Assembly: GCF_026241095.1 (NCBI RefSeq)
Contig: NZ_JAPFGB010000008.1
Span: 1 to 64,000 of the forward strand
From: Saccharopolyspora sp. NFXS83
GTDB taxonomy: Bacteria > Actinomycetota > Actinomycetes > Mycobacteriales > Pseudonocardiaceae
Reading direction: 5' to 3'
Length of the DNA stretch: 64,000 bases
The notes under the pieces were generated by a model. That model searched no databases and was not told the DNA's origin. It was given only the letters and a program-made list of their open reading frames with translations. Below are positions 27,933-37,457 of this stretch, piece after piece. The position numbers and the translations under genes are program-made. Every line of letters begins with the position of its first letter. The first letter of the stretch is position 1.

Positions 27933-28356
27933 CGCAATCCGCCCGGCGGGAGACCTCGGAAGGCACCGACCCGAGCAATCGGCCTTTGAGCGTGTTCAGG
28001 CCCCTGCTACCCACGACCAGCAGATCCGCGTCGGCCTTCTCGGCCGCCTCGACCAGCGACGTCACCGGAGCGCCCACCAGCGCCACGGTCTCCACTTCGG
28101 GAGCACCGGCCTGCCTGGCGTGGTCCGCCGCCTCCAGCAGCGTCTGCTCCGCGGGCGCTGAGCCGATCACCTGGAATGCCTCGCCACCCAGCTCGTCCTG
28201 GGCGTGCTCGACCTCCCGGTCGCTGCTCGGGTAGTAGGCGCACACGATGACCAGTTTGGCCGACGTGTCCGCCGCGACCGCCGCCGCCTTCGACACGGCC
28301 CGCAGCGAAGGGGGCGACCCGTCGGTTCCGACAACGACACTGCGGTAGCTCGACAT
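27904..28356 (-). CDS. Universal stress protein (UspA family)
   Basis: The 150-residue single-domain Usp has the ATP-binding pattern G-x2-G-x9-G-S in VGSRGLNTLKGRLLGSV and begins MSSYRSVVVGTDGS. ATP-binding Usps in actinobacteria act in dormancy and hypoxia or as cAMP-binding proteins. The ATG at 28356 is chosen because homology starts there and GGAGG lies upstream. The overlap with the downstream cyclase gene implies one operon, so stress sensing and cAMP production may be linked. Confidence 0.9.
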   Translation of the reverse strand: MSSYRSVVVGTDGSPPSLRAVSKAAAVAADTSAKLVIVCAYYPSSDREVEHAQDELGGEAFQVIGSAPAEQTLLEAADHARQAGAPEVETVALVGAPVTSLVEAAEKADADLLVVGSRGLNTLKGRLLGSVPSEVSRRADCDVLVVRTSR

Positions 28357-28374
28357 CTGCAGATCACCCTCCGT

Positions 28375-28385
28375 TGCGTGACGCA
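28375..28385. promoter_or_regulatory. Palindrome TGCGT-G-ACGCA just upstream of uspA
   Basis: The same core as the palindrome upstream of tmsA, with the half-site CGTCACGCAA at 28429-28438. Its place about 20 bp before the uspA start would suit repression of the uspA-cyclase operon. Confidence 0.35.
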
Positions 28386-28608
28386 CGCATCCGCGCGGAC
28401 GTGAACACTAACGACCGTCCGGCCTACTCGTCACGCAATTCGGACGAGGACTGCGGAAGGTTCAAGTCGCATCCCGAATCGTGATCTCGATCGATCATCG
28501 TGCGGGTCGACAATGGACGACCGGAAACATCGTCGTGCCCCACAAACCTGCGGGGTTGATCAAGAGCGTACGTTTCGCCGCAACCTACGGCCCCGCTAGG
28601 AGGACGCG

Positions 28609-30060
28609 ATGGCAGTACCTGGGCTCAGCCCTGGAAGAGGAATGCTGCGGCGCAAGCCCATCGACTCGATCACCACGGACGACGGCGAATCGGGCACCGG
28701 GCTGCAACGCACGCTGGGCCTGTGGCAGCTCACGGCCATCGGCGTCGGCGGCATCATCGGGGCGGGGGTCTTCTCGCTGGCGGGGGCCGTCGCACACGGC
28801 AAAGCCGGTCCCGCGGTGCTGATCTCATTCCTGATCGCCGGCATCGCCAGTGCCGCGGCGGCGTTCTCCTACGCGGAATTCGCCGGAATGATCCCGAAAG
28901 CCGGATCCGCCTACACCTACGGCTACGCGGTGCTCGGCGAGATCGTCGGCTGGTTGATCGGCTGGGACCTGCTGTTGGAGTACACCGCCATCGCGTCCGT
29001 CGTCGCGATCGGCATCTCCGGCTACTTCAACGAACTGCTCGGATTCCTGCACATCGACCTGCCGCTGTGGATGGTCGGCGCCCCCGGCACCGAAGGCGGC
29101 GACGCTCCACCCGGCAGCTACAAGGTCAACCTGTTCGCGATGCTGCTGTGCCTGCTGATCGCGTTCGTGCTCAACCAGGGGATGAAGAGCGCGGCCAAGT
29201 TCGAGACCGCGCTGGTCTACCTCAAGGTCGGCGTCGTGCTGCTCGTGGTGATCGTCGGCGCGTTCCACATCAACGCGGGCAACTACACGCCGTTCTTCCC
29301 GTTCGGCATCGGAGGCGCCGTCACGGGCGCGGCCACCGTGTTCTTCGCGGTCTTCGGCTACGACGCGATGAGCACCGCCGCCGAGGAGTCCAAGGACTCC
29401 CAGAAGCACATGCCCAAGGCGATCCTGTACTCGCTGATCATCTCGATGGTGCTGTACGTGCTGGCCTGCCTGGTGCTCACCGGCATGATCCCGTACCAAC
29501 AGATCAGCGAGGAGAGCGCGTTCGCCACCGCCTTCGCCGACGTCGGCCTGCCCGTGGTGGGTGCGATCATCGCCGTGGGCGCGATCCTGGGCATCCTGAC
29601 CGTGCTGTTCACCTTCATGCTCGGCGCCACCCGCGTCGGCTTCGCCATGTCCCGCGACGGGCTGCTGCCGAAGTGGTTCTCCCGGACCCACCCGGTGCGC
29701 AAGGTGCCGTCCCGGTTCACCTGGCTGATCGGCATCGTCTCCGCCGTGTTCGCCGGGCTGCTGCCCATCGAGGAGGCCGCCGAGCTGACCAACATCGGCA
29801 TCCTGCTGGCGTTCGTCGTGGTCTGCGCCGCGGTGATCGTGCTGCGCTACAAGCGGCCCGACCTTCCGCGCGGCTTCCGCACGCCGGGCATGCCGGTCGT
29901 GCCGCTGGTCGGCATCGTGTTCTCGCTGTGGCTGGTGACCTTCCTGGCGCCGGAGACCTGGCTGCGGTTCGGCCTCTGGTTCGTGATCGGCCTGATCGTG
30001 TACGCGGCGTACGGCTACCGCCACTCCCGGATGAACCAGCGGTCCGACGACGCGTCATGA
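28609..30060 (+). CDS. APC superfamily amino acid permease
   Basis: The 483-residue protein has about 12 membrane helices and the APC signature in helix 1 (IGVGGIIGAGVFSLAG), SYAEFAGMIPKAGSAYTYGY, and FFAVFGYDAMSTAAEES in helix 6, typical of the cationic amino acid transporter (CAT) branch. It is a cytoplasmic-membrane importer; lysine, arginine or ornithine are plausible substrates. TAGGAGG lies six bases before the ATG. It is a single gene with a hairpin downstream. Confidence 0.9.
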   Translation: MAVPGLSPGRGMLRRKPIDSITTDDGESGTGLQRTLGLWQLTAIGVGGIIGAGVFSLAGAVAHGKAGPAVLISFLIAGIASAAAAFSYAEFAGMIPKAGSAYTYGYAVLGEIVGWLIGWDLLLEYTAIASVVAIGISGYFNELLGFLHIDLPLWMVGAPGTEGGDAPPGSYKVNLFAMLLCLLIAFVLNQGMKSAAKFETALVYLKVGVVLLVVIVGAFHINAGNYTPFFPFGIGGAVTGAATVFFAVFGYDAMSTAAEESKDSQKHMPKAILYSLIISMVLYVLACLVLTGMIPYQQISEESAFATAFADVGLPVVGAIIAVGAILGILTVLFTFMLGATRVGFAMSRDGLLPKWFSRTHPVRKVPSRFTWLIGIVSAVFAGLLPIEEAAELTNIGILLAFVVVCAAVIVLRYKRPDLPRGFRTPGMPVVPLVGIVFSLWLVTFLAPETWLRFGLWFVIGLIVYAAYGYRHSRMNQRSDDAS

Positions 30061-30136
30061 GTCGACGATCACCTGATCAGTGCCGGTGACGGTGCACTGC
30101 GTCACAGCGTGCGCGGGTACCCGAGATCTAGGGTTG

Positions 30137-30164
30137 CCGGTGCCGCCGGGTCGGGCGGCACCGG
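30137..30164. terminator. Hairpin between the permease and coaA
   Basis: An 11-bp perfect stem (30137-30147 with 30154-30164) encloses a 6-base loop, 76 bp after the permease stop and 60 bp before the coaA start. It could terminate the permease transcript or act in the coaA leader. Confidence 0.6.
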
Positions 30165-30223
30165 TGCGGACCGGCCGAGAGCGCTCTGGCCGGGCCGGTC
30201 CTCAACGTCGAGGGGTGTGCGCT

Positions 30224-31150
30224 GTGACGCGTGTCCGCGAACTGAGCCCGTACGTCGAATTGCACCGCAAGCAGTGGCGAGAGCTCAGCGACTCGCTCCC
30301 GCTTCCCCTGTCGCATTCCGAGCTCGCGGCGCTGCGCGGTCTCGGCGAACCCGTCGACCTCGACGAGGTCGCCGACGTGTACCTGCCGCTGTCGCGGCTG
30401 ATCAACCTCCAGGTGGCGGCGCGGCAGCGGCTGCACGACAGCACCACCACGTTCCTCGGGGAGACGGCGCCGAAGGTGCCGTTCGTGATCGGCCTCGCCG
30501 GCAGCGTCGCCGTCGGCAAGTCGACCACCGCGCGCATCCTGCGCACGCTGCTGGCCCGCTGGCCGGACCACCCGCAGGTCGACCTGGTCACCACCGACGG
30601 GTTCCTGCACTCCAAGGCCGAACTGGTGCGGCGCGGCATCATGCACCGCAAGGGCTTCCCGGAGAGCTACGACCGGCGGGCGCTGCTGCGGTTCGTCACC
30701 GCGGTCAAGTCCGGCGCCGAAGCCGTGAGCGCTCCCGTGTACTCGCACCTGGCCTACGACATCCTGCCCGGCGAGGAGCAGGTGGTGCGGCAGCCGGACA
30801 TCCTCATCGTCGAGGGCCTCAACGTGCTCCAGCCCGGCCCGAGCCTCGCCGTGTCGGACCTGTTCGACTTCTCGATCTACGTGGACGCCCACACCGACCA
30901 CATCGAACGCTGGTACACCGATCGGTTCCTGGCGCTGCGCGGCACCGCCTTCGCCGACCCCGATTCGCACTTCCACCACTTCGCCGACCTCTCCGACGAG
31001 GACGCCCGCACCGAGGCCAGCCACCTGTGGCACACCATCAACCGGCCGAACCTGGTGGACAACATCCTGCCGACCCGCCCCCGTGCCACGCTGGTCCTGC
31101 GCAAGGACTCCGACCACACCATCAACCGCGTCCGGCTCCGCAAGCTCTGA
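30224..31150 (+). CDS. coaA: Type I pantothenate kinase
   Basis: CoaA phosphorylates pantothenate with ATP, the first step of coenzyme A synthesis. The 308-residue protein has the P-loop GSVAVGKST near residue 95, [18 protein letters not shown] and [13 protein letters not shown], all typical of prokaryotic type I enzymes that are feedback-inhibited by CoA. The GTG at 30224 follows GAGGGG by eight bases. It is a single gene, ending in a hairpin. Confidence 0.96.
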   Translation: MTRVRELSPYVELHRKQWRELSDSLPLPLSHSELAALRGLGEPVDLDEVADVYLPLSRLINLQVAARQRLHDSTTTFLGETAPKVPFVIGLAGSVAVGKSTTARILRTLLARWPDHPQVDLVTTDGFLHSKAELVRRGIMHRKGFPESYDRRALLRFVTAVKSGAEAVSAPVYSHLAYDILPGEEQVVRQPDILIVEGLNVLQPGPSLAVSDLFDFSIYVDAHTDHIERWYTDRFLALRGTAFADPDSHFHHFADLSDEDARTEASHLWHTINRPNLVDNILPTRPRATLVLRKDSDHTINRVRLRKL

Positions 31151-31152
31151 GT

Positions 31153-31184
31153 GGTTCCGCGCGACGAGCGCCAGCAGCGGAACC
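31153..31184. terminator. Hairpin after coaA
   Basis: GGTTCCGC (31153-31160) pairs with GCGGAACC (31177-31184) around a 16-base loop, directly after the coaA stop. The GCGGAACCTCAGC segment also resembles the inverted end of the dispersed repeat family. Confidence 0.5.
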
Positions 31185-31351
31185 TCAGCGCCCGTCTGCG
31201 ATCTTGTCCTGTTCTGCGTCTTGTCAGCGGCGCCAGCCGCTGAGCGACCGGCAACGCAGACCGAGTTCACGGACAGGCTCTCGGCGGCTCCGTGCGGATC
31301 GGTCCGCGGCCTTCCCGCGAGGGCGGTCGTGCCGTGGGGCGATACCGGGTC

Positions 31352-31942
31352 TCAGCGCGGCGCACCGAGACGGCGCGCGGCCTCGACGACTCCCGCACGC
31401 CGCCGGGCGAGCTCGTCCGGGTCGTCCGGATCGGCGCCGGTGAGCATGCGCGCCAGCTGCGGCACCGAGTACCACCACGCGGCGAGCGCGATGAGCAGGA
31501 ACACCAGGTGCGCCGGGTCGAGTCCGCCGTCGAGCGCGCCGTCGCGCTGCGCGACGGCGAACGCCCGCACCTTGCGCCGGTAGTGCTCGGCGCGGTTCTG
31601 CTCGTCCGCCGCGGGGCCGCCGGCCAAGCCCTCCCACTGCAGCAGCCGGGCCAGTTCCGGGTGCGCGGCGTAGTAGTCGAAGGTCCGGCCGGCGAACTCA
31701 CCGATGTCGGACAGGTCGTCGTCACCGCGGGCGACCTCCGCGGCGAGCTCGTCGAGCTCGTCGGCGAGCACCGTCTCGAACAGCGCCTGCTTGTCGCCGA
31801 AGTACTTGTAGAGGCGTTCCTTGTTGATGCCCGCGCGGGCCGCGATGCGCGCCATCGTGGTGCCGTCCGGGCCGCGTTCGGCGAACTCGGCGGTCGCCGC
31901 CTCCTTGAGCCGACGCCGGGTGCCCTCGGTGTCCCAGGCCAT
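31352..31942 (-). CDS. TetR family regulator (divergent from SDR gene)
   Basis: The 196-residue protein has a TetR_N HTH at residues about 5-50 (FAERGPDGTTMARIAARAGINKERLYKYFGDK) split as an HTH with recognition part INKERLYKYF, and a helical ligand domain after it. The ATG at 31942 is the start of homology. It is divergent from an SDR gene, and a perfect inverted repeat lies in the 145-bp gap, so it probably represses the SDR gene and itself in response to the SDR substrate or a related small molecule. Confidence 0.88.
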   Translation of the reverse strand: MAWDTEGTRRRLKEAATAEFAERGPDGTTMARIAARAGINKERLYKYFGDKQALFETVLADELDELAAEVARGDDDLSDIGEFAGRTFDYYAAHPELARLLQWEGLAGGPAADEQNRAEHYRRKVRAFAVAQRDGALDGGLDPAHLVFLLIALAAWWYSVPQLARMLTGADPDDPDELARRRAGVVEAARRLGAPR

Positions 31943-32041
31943 GATCCGCAGCTTAATCGCTGGTCCGGCGGCGGCCCGCTGACACCCGGGCGACTCCGGC
32001 CGCAGCGTTGCGGCTCTCCCGGCCCGAGCGCTACGCTCAAT

Positions 32042-32059
32042 TCCAACTGCAACGTTGGA
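32042..32059. promoter_or_regulatory. Inverted repeat TCCAAC-N6-GTTGGA, likely TetR operator
   Basis: Perfect 6-bp arms separated by six bases lie 29 bp before the SDR start and between the divergent TetR and SDR genes. Confidence 0.5.
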
Positions 32060-32087
32060 GTTGTGGATGGCTTCCGAGGAGATCGAG

Positions 32088-32846
32088 ATGAACGTCGACA
32101 TAGCGGACAAGGCGATCGCGGTGACCGGGGCCGCCGGAGGGATCGGCCGCGCCCTCGCGCTCGGCCTCGCCGCCGACGGCGCGCGGGTGGCCGTGCTCGC
32201 CCGGGACCGGCAACGGGCCCAGCACGTCGTCGACGAGATCGCGCGGCTGCCGCACGCGCCCGCGGCGCTCGCCGTCGAGGCCGACGTCAGCGACGAGACC
32301 GCGGTCCGGGAGGCCGCCGCCACGCTCGACCGGGCGTGGGGCCGACTCGACGCACTGATCAACAACGCCGGGTGGATGCACCCCGCGAGCACGATCCTCG
32401 ACCTCGACGTCGCGACGCTGCGGCGAGCGCTGGACTCGAACCTCGTCAGCGCGTACCTGACCACCAAGCACTTCGCGCCCCTGATGATCCGCGGTGGCGG
32501 AGGCCGCATCCTCTACCTCTCCAGCGCGGCCGGGGTGCAGTGCGGTCCGGGGATGAGCCCGTACGGCAGCGCCAAAGCCGGCGTGAACGTCCTGGCCAAC
32601 GTCGCGCACCAGGAACTCGCCGACGACGGCATCCGCACCACCGCGCTCGCCCCGGGACTGACCTACAGCCCCGGCATGCGCGAGATCGTCGGCGACGAGC
32701 ACCTGGGACGCGTCGCCGCGCAGTACCCCGGCGGCCGGATCGGCGAACCGGAGGACCTGGTGGGGCTGGCCGCCTTCCTGTGCAGCGATGCCGCCCGGCA
32801 CCTCTCGGGCAGCACGATGTTCGTGCGACCGCCCGTCAACGGCTGA
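32088..32846 (+). CDS. SDR family oxidoreductase
   Basis: The 252-residue protein is a classical short-chain dehydrogenase: cofactor loop TGAAGGIG (13-20), NNAG, catalytic YGSAK and PG motif. Substrate unknown. I use the ATG at 32088, which has GAGGAG at an ideal distance, rather than the upstream ATG at 32067. It overlaps the convergent pruC-like gene by 11 bp. Control by the divergent TetR regulator is likely. Confidence 0.87.
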   Translation: MNVDIADKAIAVTGAAGGIGRALALGLAADGARVAVLARDRQRAQHVVDEIARLPHAPAALAVEADVSDETAVREAAATLDRAWGRLDALINNAGWMHPASTILDLDVATLRRALDSNLVSAYLTTKHFAPLMIRGGGGRILYLSSAAGVQCGPGMSPYGSAKAGVNVLANVAHQELADDGIRTTALAPGLTYSPGMREIVGDEHLGRVAAQYPGGRIGEPEDLVGLAAFLCSDAARHLSGSTMFVRPPVNG

Positions 32847-34476
32847 GGCGGCGGTGCAGGAGCAGGTGGAGTTGGACCGCCAGGCGCTCGGCGGGATCGG
32901 AGAGGTCCAGTCCGGTGATCTCGGCGGCCCGGCGCACCCGGTGCCGCAGCGTGTTCGGGTGCACGTGCAGCGCGGAGCTCGCGGCCCGCACGTCGCCGAA
33001 GTGCTCCAGGTACGCCAGCACCGACCGGGCCAGCGCGCCGGAGTGCTCGGCGTCGTGCTCGAACAACGCGTCCAGCCGCGGATCGCGGAACCGCTCGTTG
33101 CCGCCGAGCACGGTGAGCAGCTCGCTGAGCACCACGCGGGAGCGCACGTCGGCGATGGTGGCGACCTGGGTGTCCAGGTCGTGGCCCATCGCGTCCAGCA
33201 CGCGGTCGGCCTCCGCGCGCGAGTGCGCCACCTCGTCCAGCGCCGCTACCACCGAGCCCACCCCGGCCTGCACCGCCGCCCGCAGGTGCTTCCCGGCGGC
33301 GGCCACGATCTCCCTGGTCATGCCCAGCACTCCGGGCATCGCGTGCGACGGGAGGTCCGGCAGCAGCACGTACACCCGCGAACTCAGCGTGGTCACCAGG
33401 GCGCTGCGCCGGTAGGCCGCGGCGTGCACCGAGATCAACCCGGTCATCTCGGTGCGCTCCAGCTCCAGCTCCGGCCGGTCCGACACACCGGCCCGACCGC
33501 GCAACGTGAACACCACGACCACCGCGGGCCGGGCCGCGTCGGCGCCGATGTCGCCCGCCACGCTCGCCGCGTCGACCTTGCCGTCGAGCAGCCCGATCAG
33601 CAGGTTCTCCCGCAGGCGGGGCGCGGCGCTGGCCTCCGCGCGCTGCCGGATCAGCTGCACCGCGGCCACCCGCGCCGCGCCGAGCAACGCCCGCCTGGAG
33701 CGCTCTTCGAGCGGAGCAGCGCCTTCCTGCACCCAGATCGTGCCCAGCGGTTGCGCGCCAGCGTGGATGCCGACCGCCATCCGGCGCCGGATGCCCAGGT
33801 CGGGGCGTTCGTCGACGCGCACGACCTCCTCGCCGGAGCGCAGCCGCTCGTACACGCCCCACTCGCGCAGCATCGCCAGGTACGGCTCGGGGCCGCGGCG
33901 GCCGAGGATGGACAGCCTGCGCAGCTCGTCCACGTCGTCGTCCGAGCGGGAGTAGGCGAGCACCCTGCTGGCGGTGTCCTCGATGCTCACGATGCCGTCG
34001 GTCATCGCCGCGACGGTCTGGGCCAGCGAGAACAGGTCGCCGAGGGACTCCCCGGCGTCGGCTTCGACGGTCAGCCGCGCGTTGTCGACGACCGAGCGCA
34101 CCAGGGACTCCAACTGCTCCCAGCGCACCTCCGGCCACACCCCGAACAGCGCGATCCCGGCGTCGCGCGCGGCGTCGCGCAGGGCTCGCGCGTCCTGCTC
34201 GGTCTGCGTCTTGACGGCCACCGCCGTCGCGCCGTCCCGGCCCGCGGCCCGCACTTGGCGCAGCGCGGAACGGCCGCGGACGCCGATCACCAGCACCAGG
34301 TCACCGGGGTGCGTGGTGGAGTCCTCCTCCGGTTCCACGATCACCACGTCGCGCACGTCGGCGTCGAGTCCCGCCGGGGCGGCGAGCAGGTCGATCAGCG
34401 GCTCCCCGACGGCGACGAGCAGCTGCCGCAACGGTGCTCCCGGGCTCGCCGCCGGACCGCGCGGATCCTTGTTCAA
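32836..34476 (-). CDS. PucR family activator of proline use (PruC-like)
   Basis: The 546-residue protein has the PucR layout: an N-terminal domain (about 15-130), a GGDEF-like central region, and a C-terminal HTH_30 at about 485-540 (VRAASSALHVHPNTLRHRVRR). It is divergent from pruA-pruB, the arrangement of M. tuberculosis Rv1186c (PruC), a PucR-type activator of proline catabolism. I therefore infer that proline or its product pyrroline-5-carboxylate induces pruAB through it. The start appears to be TTG at 34476 with a distant GAGGGGAG, so the N-terminus is uncertain. Confidence 0.85.
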   Translation of the reverse strand: MNKDPRGPAASPGAPLRQLLVAVGEPLIDLLAAPAGLDADVRDVVIVEPEEDSTTHPGDLVLVIGVRGRSALRQVRAAGRDGATAVAVKTQTEQDARALRDAARDAGIALFGVWPEVRWEQLESLVRSVVDNARLTVEADAGESLGDLFSLAQTVAAMTDGIVSIEDTASRVLAYSRSDDDVDELRRLSILGRRGPEPYLAMLREWGVYERLRSGEEVVRVDERPDLGIRRRMAVGIHAGAQPLGTIWVQEGAAPLEERSRRALLGAARVAAVQLIRQRAEASAAPRLRENLLIGLLDGKVDAASVAGDIGADAARPAVVVVFTLRGRAGVSDRPELELERTEMTGLISVHAAAYRRSALVTTLSSRVYVLLPDLPSHAMPGVLGMTREIVAAAGKHLRAAVQAGVGSVVAALDEVAHSRAEADRVLDAMGHDLDTQVATIADVRSRVVLSELLTVLGGNERFRDPRLDALFEHDAEHSGALARSVLAYLEHFGDVRAASSALHVHPNTLRHRVRRAAEITGLDLSDPAERLAVQLHLLLHRRLSR

Positions 34477-34589
34477 CCGAACAACACGCTCCCCTCAAAG
34501 ATGGCTGATCGTACAGCCGCACATCGCCGTCGCGCTCCTAGTGTTCTGGGTAACCAGGAGCCATCGACGCGCAAGGAGGCGACAAGGCC

Positions 34590-36218
34590 ATGGATGCCAT
34601 CACCACCGTTCCGGCCCCCAGCAACGAACCGGTCAAGTCGTACGCCCCCGGATCGGCCGAGCGGGAGACGCTGCACAAGCGCATCGCCGAACTCGAATCC
34701 GAGCGCTTCGAGCTCACCTCCACCATCGCCGGCGTGCAGCGCATGGCGGGCGGTGACCGCTTCGACGTGGTGCAACCGCACCGGCACGCGCACGTGCTGG
34801 GCACCTCGGCCCAGGCCACCCGCGAGGACGTGGCCGACGCGGTGCGGGCCGCGAAGGAGGCCGCGCCGGGCTGGGCCGCGACCTCCTTCGACGAGCGCGC
34901 CGCGGTGCTGCTGCGCGCCGCGGACCTGCTGGCCGGGCCGTGGCGGGACACCATCAACGGCGCCACCGTGCTCGGGCAGTCGAAGTCGGTGCAGCAGGCC
35001 GAGATCGACGCGGCCTGCGAGTTCATCGACTTCCTGCGGTTCAACGTGCACTACGCGCGGCGCATCCTGGCCGAGCAGCCGAGCTCCGTGGCGGGCGAGT
35101 GGAACCGGATGGAGTACCGGCCGCTGGACGGCTTCGTCACCGCCATCACCCCGTTCAACTTCACCGCCATCGCGGGGAACCTGCCGACCGCTCCGGCGCT
35201 GATGGGCAACACGGTGGTGTGGAAGCCGACGCCGTCGCAGCAGCTCTCGGCGCACTTCACGATGCGCATGCTGGAGGCCGCGGGGCTGCCTCCGGGCGTG
35301 ATCAACCTGGTCACCGGGGACGGGCAGGCCGTCAGCGAGGTCGCGCTGGGCGACGCGGACTTCGCCGGGCTGCACTTCACCGGGTCCACGGCCACGTTCA
35401 AGAAGCTGTGGCGCACCGTGTCCGACAACCTCGACTCCTACCGCAGCTACCCGCGCATCGTCGGGGAGACCGGCGGCAAGGACTTCATCGTCGTGCACCC
35501 CTCGGCCGATCCGGCACCGCTGGCGACGGCGTTCGCGCGCGGCGCGTTCGAGTACCAGGGGCAGAAGTGCTCGGCGGCCTCGCGCGCCTACGTGCCGCGG
35601 TCGATCTGGGAGTCGGGGCTGCGCGACGAACTCGCCGACCTCACCCGATCGATCAGCTTCGGCGACGTCACCGAATTCGGGAACTTCGGCGGCGCGGTGA
35701 TCGACGCGCGCGCGTTCGCCAAGCACGAGGCCGCGCTGCAGCGGGCGCGCGGCACCGCCTCGGTGGAGGTCCTCGCGGGCGGCGGGTGCGACGACTCCGT
35801 CGGCTACTTCGTGGAGCCGACGGTGCTGGTCTGCTCGGACCCGGCCGACGAGGTGTTCACCACCGAGTACTTCGGGCCGATCATCGCGGTGCACGTCTAC
35901 GACGACGCGCGGTACTCGGAGATCTTGGACGTCGTCGACTCCTCCAGCCAGTACGCGCTGACCGGGGCGGTGTTCTCCACCGACCGCGCCGCCATCGAAC
36001 TGGCGCACCGGAAGTTGCGGCACGCGGCGGGGAACTTCTACGTCAACGACAAGCCCACCGGGTCGATCGTGTCGCGCCAGCCGTTCGGCGGGAGCCGGGC
36101 TTCCGGCACCAACGACAAGGCGGGCTCGATGTTCAACATCCAGCGGTGGACCAGCCCGCGGGCGATCAAGGAGACCTTCGTCGCGCCGACGCGGCTCGGC
36201 TACCCGCACATGGACTGA
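34590..36218 (+). CDS. pruA: L-glutamate gamma-semialdehyde (P5C) dehydrogenase
   Basis: The 542-residue aldehyde dehydrogenase oxidises pyrroline-5-carboxylate/glutamate semialdehyde to glutamate with NAD+. It has FTGSTATFKKLW in the cofactor region, GETGGKDFIVV with the general base Glu, and the nucleophile in EYQGQKCSAASRAYVP; the tail PFGGSRASGTNDKAGS is typical of P5C dehydrogenases. CAAGGAGG precedes the ATG. It is followed by proline dehydrogenase 30 bp later, completing the proline-to-glutamate path. Confidence 0.95.
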   Translation: MDAITTVPAPSNEPVKSYAPGSAERETLHKRIAELESERFELTSTIAGVQRMAGGDRFDVVQPHRHAHVLGTSAQATREDVADAVRAAKEAAPGWAATSFDERAAVLLRAADLLAGPWRDTINGATVLGQSKSVQQAEIDAACEFIDFLRFNVHYARRILAEQPSSVAGEWNRMEYRPLDGFVTAITPFNFTAIAGNLPTAPALMGNTVVWKPTPSQQLSAHFTMRMLEAAGLPPGVINLVTGDGQAVSEVALGDADFAGLHFTGSTATFKKLWRTVSDNLDSYRSYPRIVGETGGKDFIVVHPSADPAPLATAFARGAFEYQGQKCSAASRAYVPRSIWESGLRDELADLTRSISFGDVTEFGNFGGAVIDARAFAKHEAALQRARGTASVEVLAGGGCDDSVGYFVEPTVLVCSDPADEVFTTEYFGPIIAVHVYDDARYSEILDVVDSSSQYALTGAVFSTDRAAIELAHRKLRHAAGNFYVNDKPTGSIVSRQPFGGSRASGTNDKAGSMFNIQRWTSPRAIKETFVAPTRLGYPHMD

Positions 36219-36248
36219 TCCGCTCCCCCACGCATTCGAGGAGATCCG

Positions 36249-37178
36249 ATGCTGCGCTCGGCATTGCTGGCTGCGGCGGGTTCGGCGAACGTGCGCCGGC
36301 TCGTGGAGGCCAATCCGCTGACGGGTCCGGTCGTGGACCGCTACGTCGCCGGGACGACCGCTCAGGACGCGGTCGAGGTGACCCGCACGCTCGCGGCGCG
36401 CGGACTGCACGTGAGCCTGGACCACTTGGGCGAGGACACCCGCGATTCCGGGCAGGCGGCCGACACCGTGAACGCGTACCGGGCGGTCCTCGGCTCGCTC
36501 AGCGACGAGGGGATTGCGGAACGGGCCGAGGTGTCGGTGAAGTTGTCCGCAGTGGGGCAGTTCCTGCCCAAGGACGGCGAGAAGATCGCGCTGGAGAACG
36601 CGCAGCTGATCTGCGAGGCCGCCGCGGCGGCGGGCACCACGGTCACCCTCGACATGGAGGACCACACCACCACGGATTCCACTTTGGACATCCTGCGGAA
36701 CCTGCGGGTGGACTTCCCGTCGACGGGTGCGGTGTTGCAGGCGTACTTGCGGCGCACCGAGCAGGACTGCCGGGAGCTGGCCACCGCGGGCTCCCGGGTG
36801 CGGCTGTGCAAGGGCGCCTACGCCGAACCCACGTCGGTGGCGTTCCAGGAACGAGCCGAAGTGGACCGGTCCTACGTGCGGTGCCTGCGCATCCTGATGC
36901 GGGGCGCGGGTTATCCGATGGTGGCGACGCACGATCCGCGGATGGTGGCGATCGCGACCGACCTGGCCGCCCGCGCCCGGCGGGAGCCGGAGAGCTTCGA
37001 GTTCCAGATGCTCTACGGCATCCGCCCCGCCGAGCAGGTGCGGCTGGCCGACGACGGTCACCGGCTGCGGGTGTACGTGGCCTACGGCGACGAGTGGTAC
37101 GGGTACTTCATGCGGCGGCTGGCCGAGCGTCCGGCGAACCTGGCGTTCTTCGCCCGCTCGCTGCTCGGCCGGGGCTGA
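36249..37178 (+). CDS. pruB: Proline dehydrogenase (monofunctional)
   Basis: The 309-residue flavoenzyme oxidises proline to P5C and hands electrons to the respiratory chain. The short, monofunctional PRODH barrel is recognisable by VSLDHLGEDT, KLSAVGQFL, DMEDHTTTDSTLD, RLCKGAYAEP, MVATHDPRM and the YVAYGDEWYGYFMRRLAER tail, which carries the substrate-binding arginines. GAGGAG precedes the ATG. It is co-transcribed with pruA and closed by a 20-bp perfect hairpin. Confidence 0.95.
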   Translation: MLRSALLAAAGSANVRRLVEANPLTGPVVDRYVAGTTAQDAVEVTRTLAARGLHVSLDHLGEDTRDSGQAADTVNAYRAVLGSLSDEGIAERAEVSVKLSAVGQFLPKDGEKIALENAQLICEAAAAAGTTVTLDMEDHTTTDSTLDILRNLRVDFPSTGAVLQAYLRRTEQDCRELATAGSRVRLCKGAYAEPTSVAFQERAEVDRSYVRCLRILMRGAGYPMVATHDPRMVAIATDLAARARREPESFEFQMLYGIRPAEQVRLADDGHRLRVYVAYGDEWYGYFMRRLAERPANLAFFARSLLGRG

Positions 37179-37192
37179 CCGGCAGCACCACC

Positions 37193-37235
37193 GAAGCGGG
37201 GCCGACCGGGCGATTCGCCCGGTCGGCCCCGCTTC
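37193..37235. terminator. Strong terminator after pruAB
   Basis: A perfect 20-bp stem (37193-37212 with 37216-37235) with a 3-base loop begins 15 bases after the stop codon. Confidence 0.9.
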
Positions 37236-37262
37236 GTCTCCGCCTCCGCTCAGCCTTTCGGA

Positions 37263-37457
37263 CTACTCCGATGGCGCAATAGCCGAGACCAGCTGCCGCA
37301 AAACCAGCTCCGGCGGCCACCGCCACTCCCACTTCGACGTCCGGGCGACCAAGAAATCACCAATCAATTCATCAAGCCCCGAATCAATCATTTTGGCGTT
37401 TCGAAACCACTCGCCATCGATTCCATAATCGCAATACGCATCGCAACACGGCCACAA
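37263..37457 (-). CDS. Small Trp-rich hypothetical protein in AT-rich DNA
   Basis: A 64-residue frame from a TTG at 37457, without a clear ribosome site, codes for an aromatic-rich peptide with segments GLDELIGDFLVARTSKWEW and PPELVLRQLVSAI. It has AT-rich codons unlike the flanking genes, suggesting recent acquisition or a remnant of a longer gene. I do not recognise a family. Confidence 0.35.
   Translation of the reverse strand: MWPCCDAYCDYGIDGEWFRNAKMIDSGLDELIGDFLVARTSKWEWRWPPELVLRQLVSAIAPSE

Noticed and set aside
34473-37061. 862-codon frame opposite pruA-pruB
   Set aside because: Shadow of two well-supported genes; repetitive Arg/His/Gly translation and no ribosome site.
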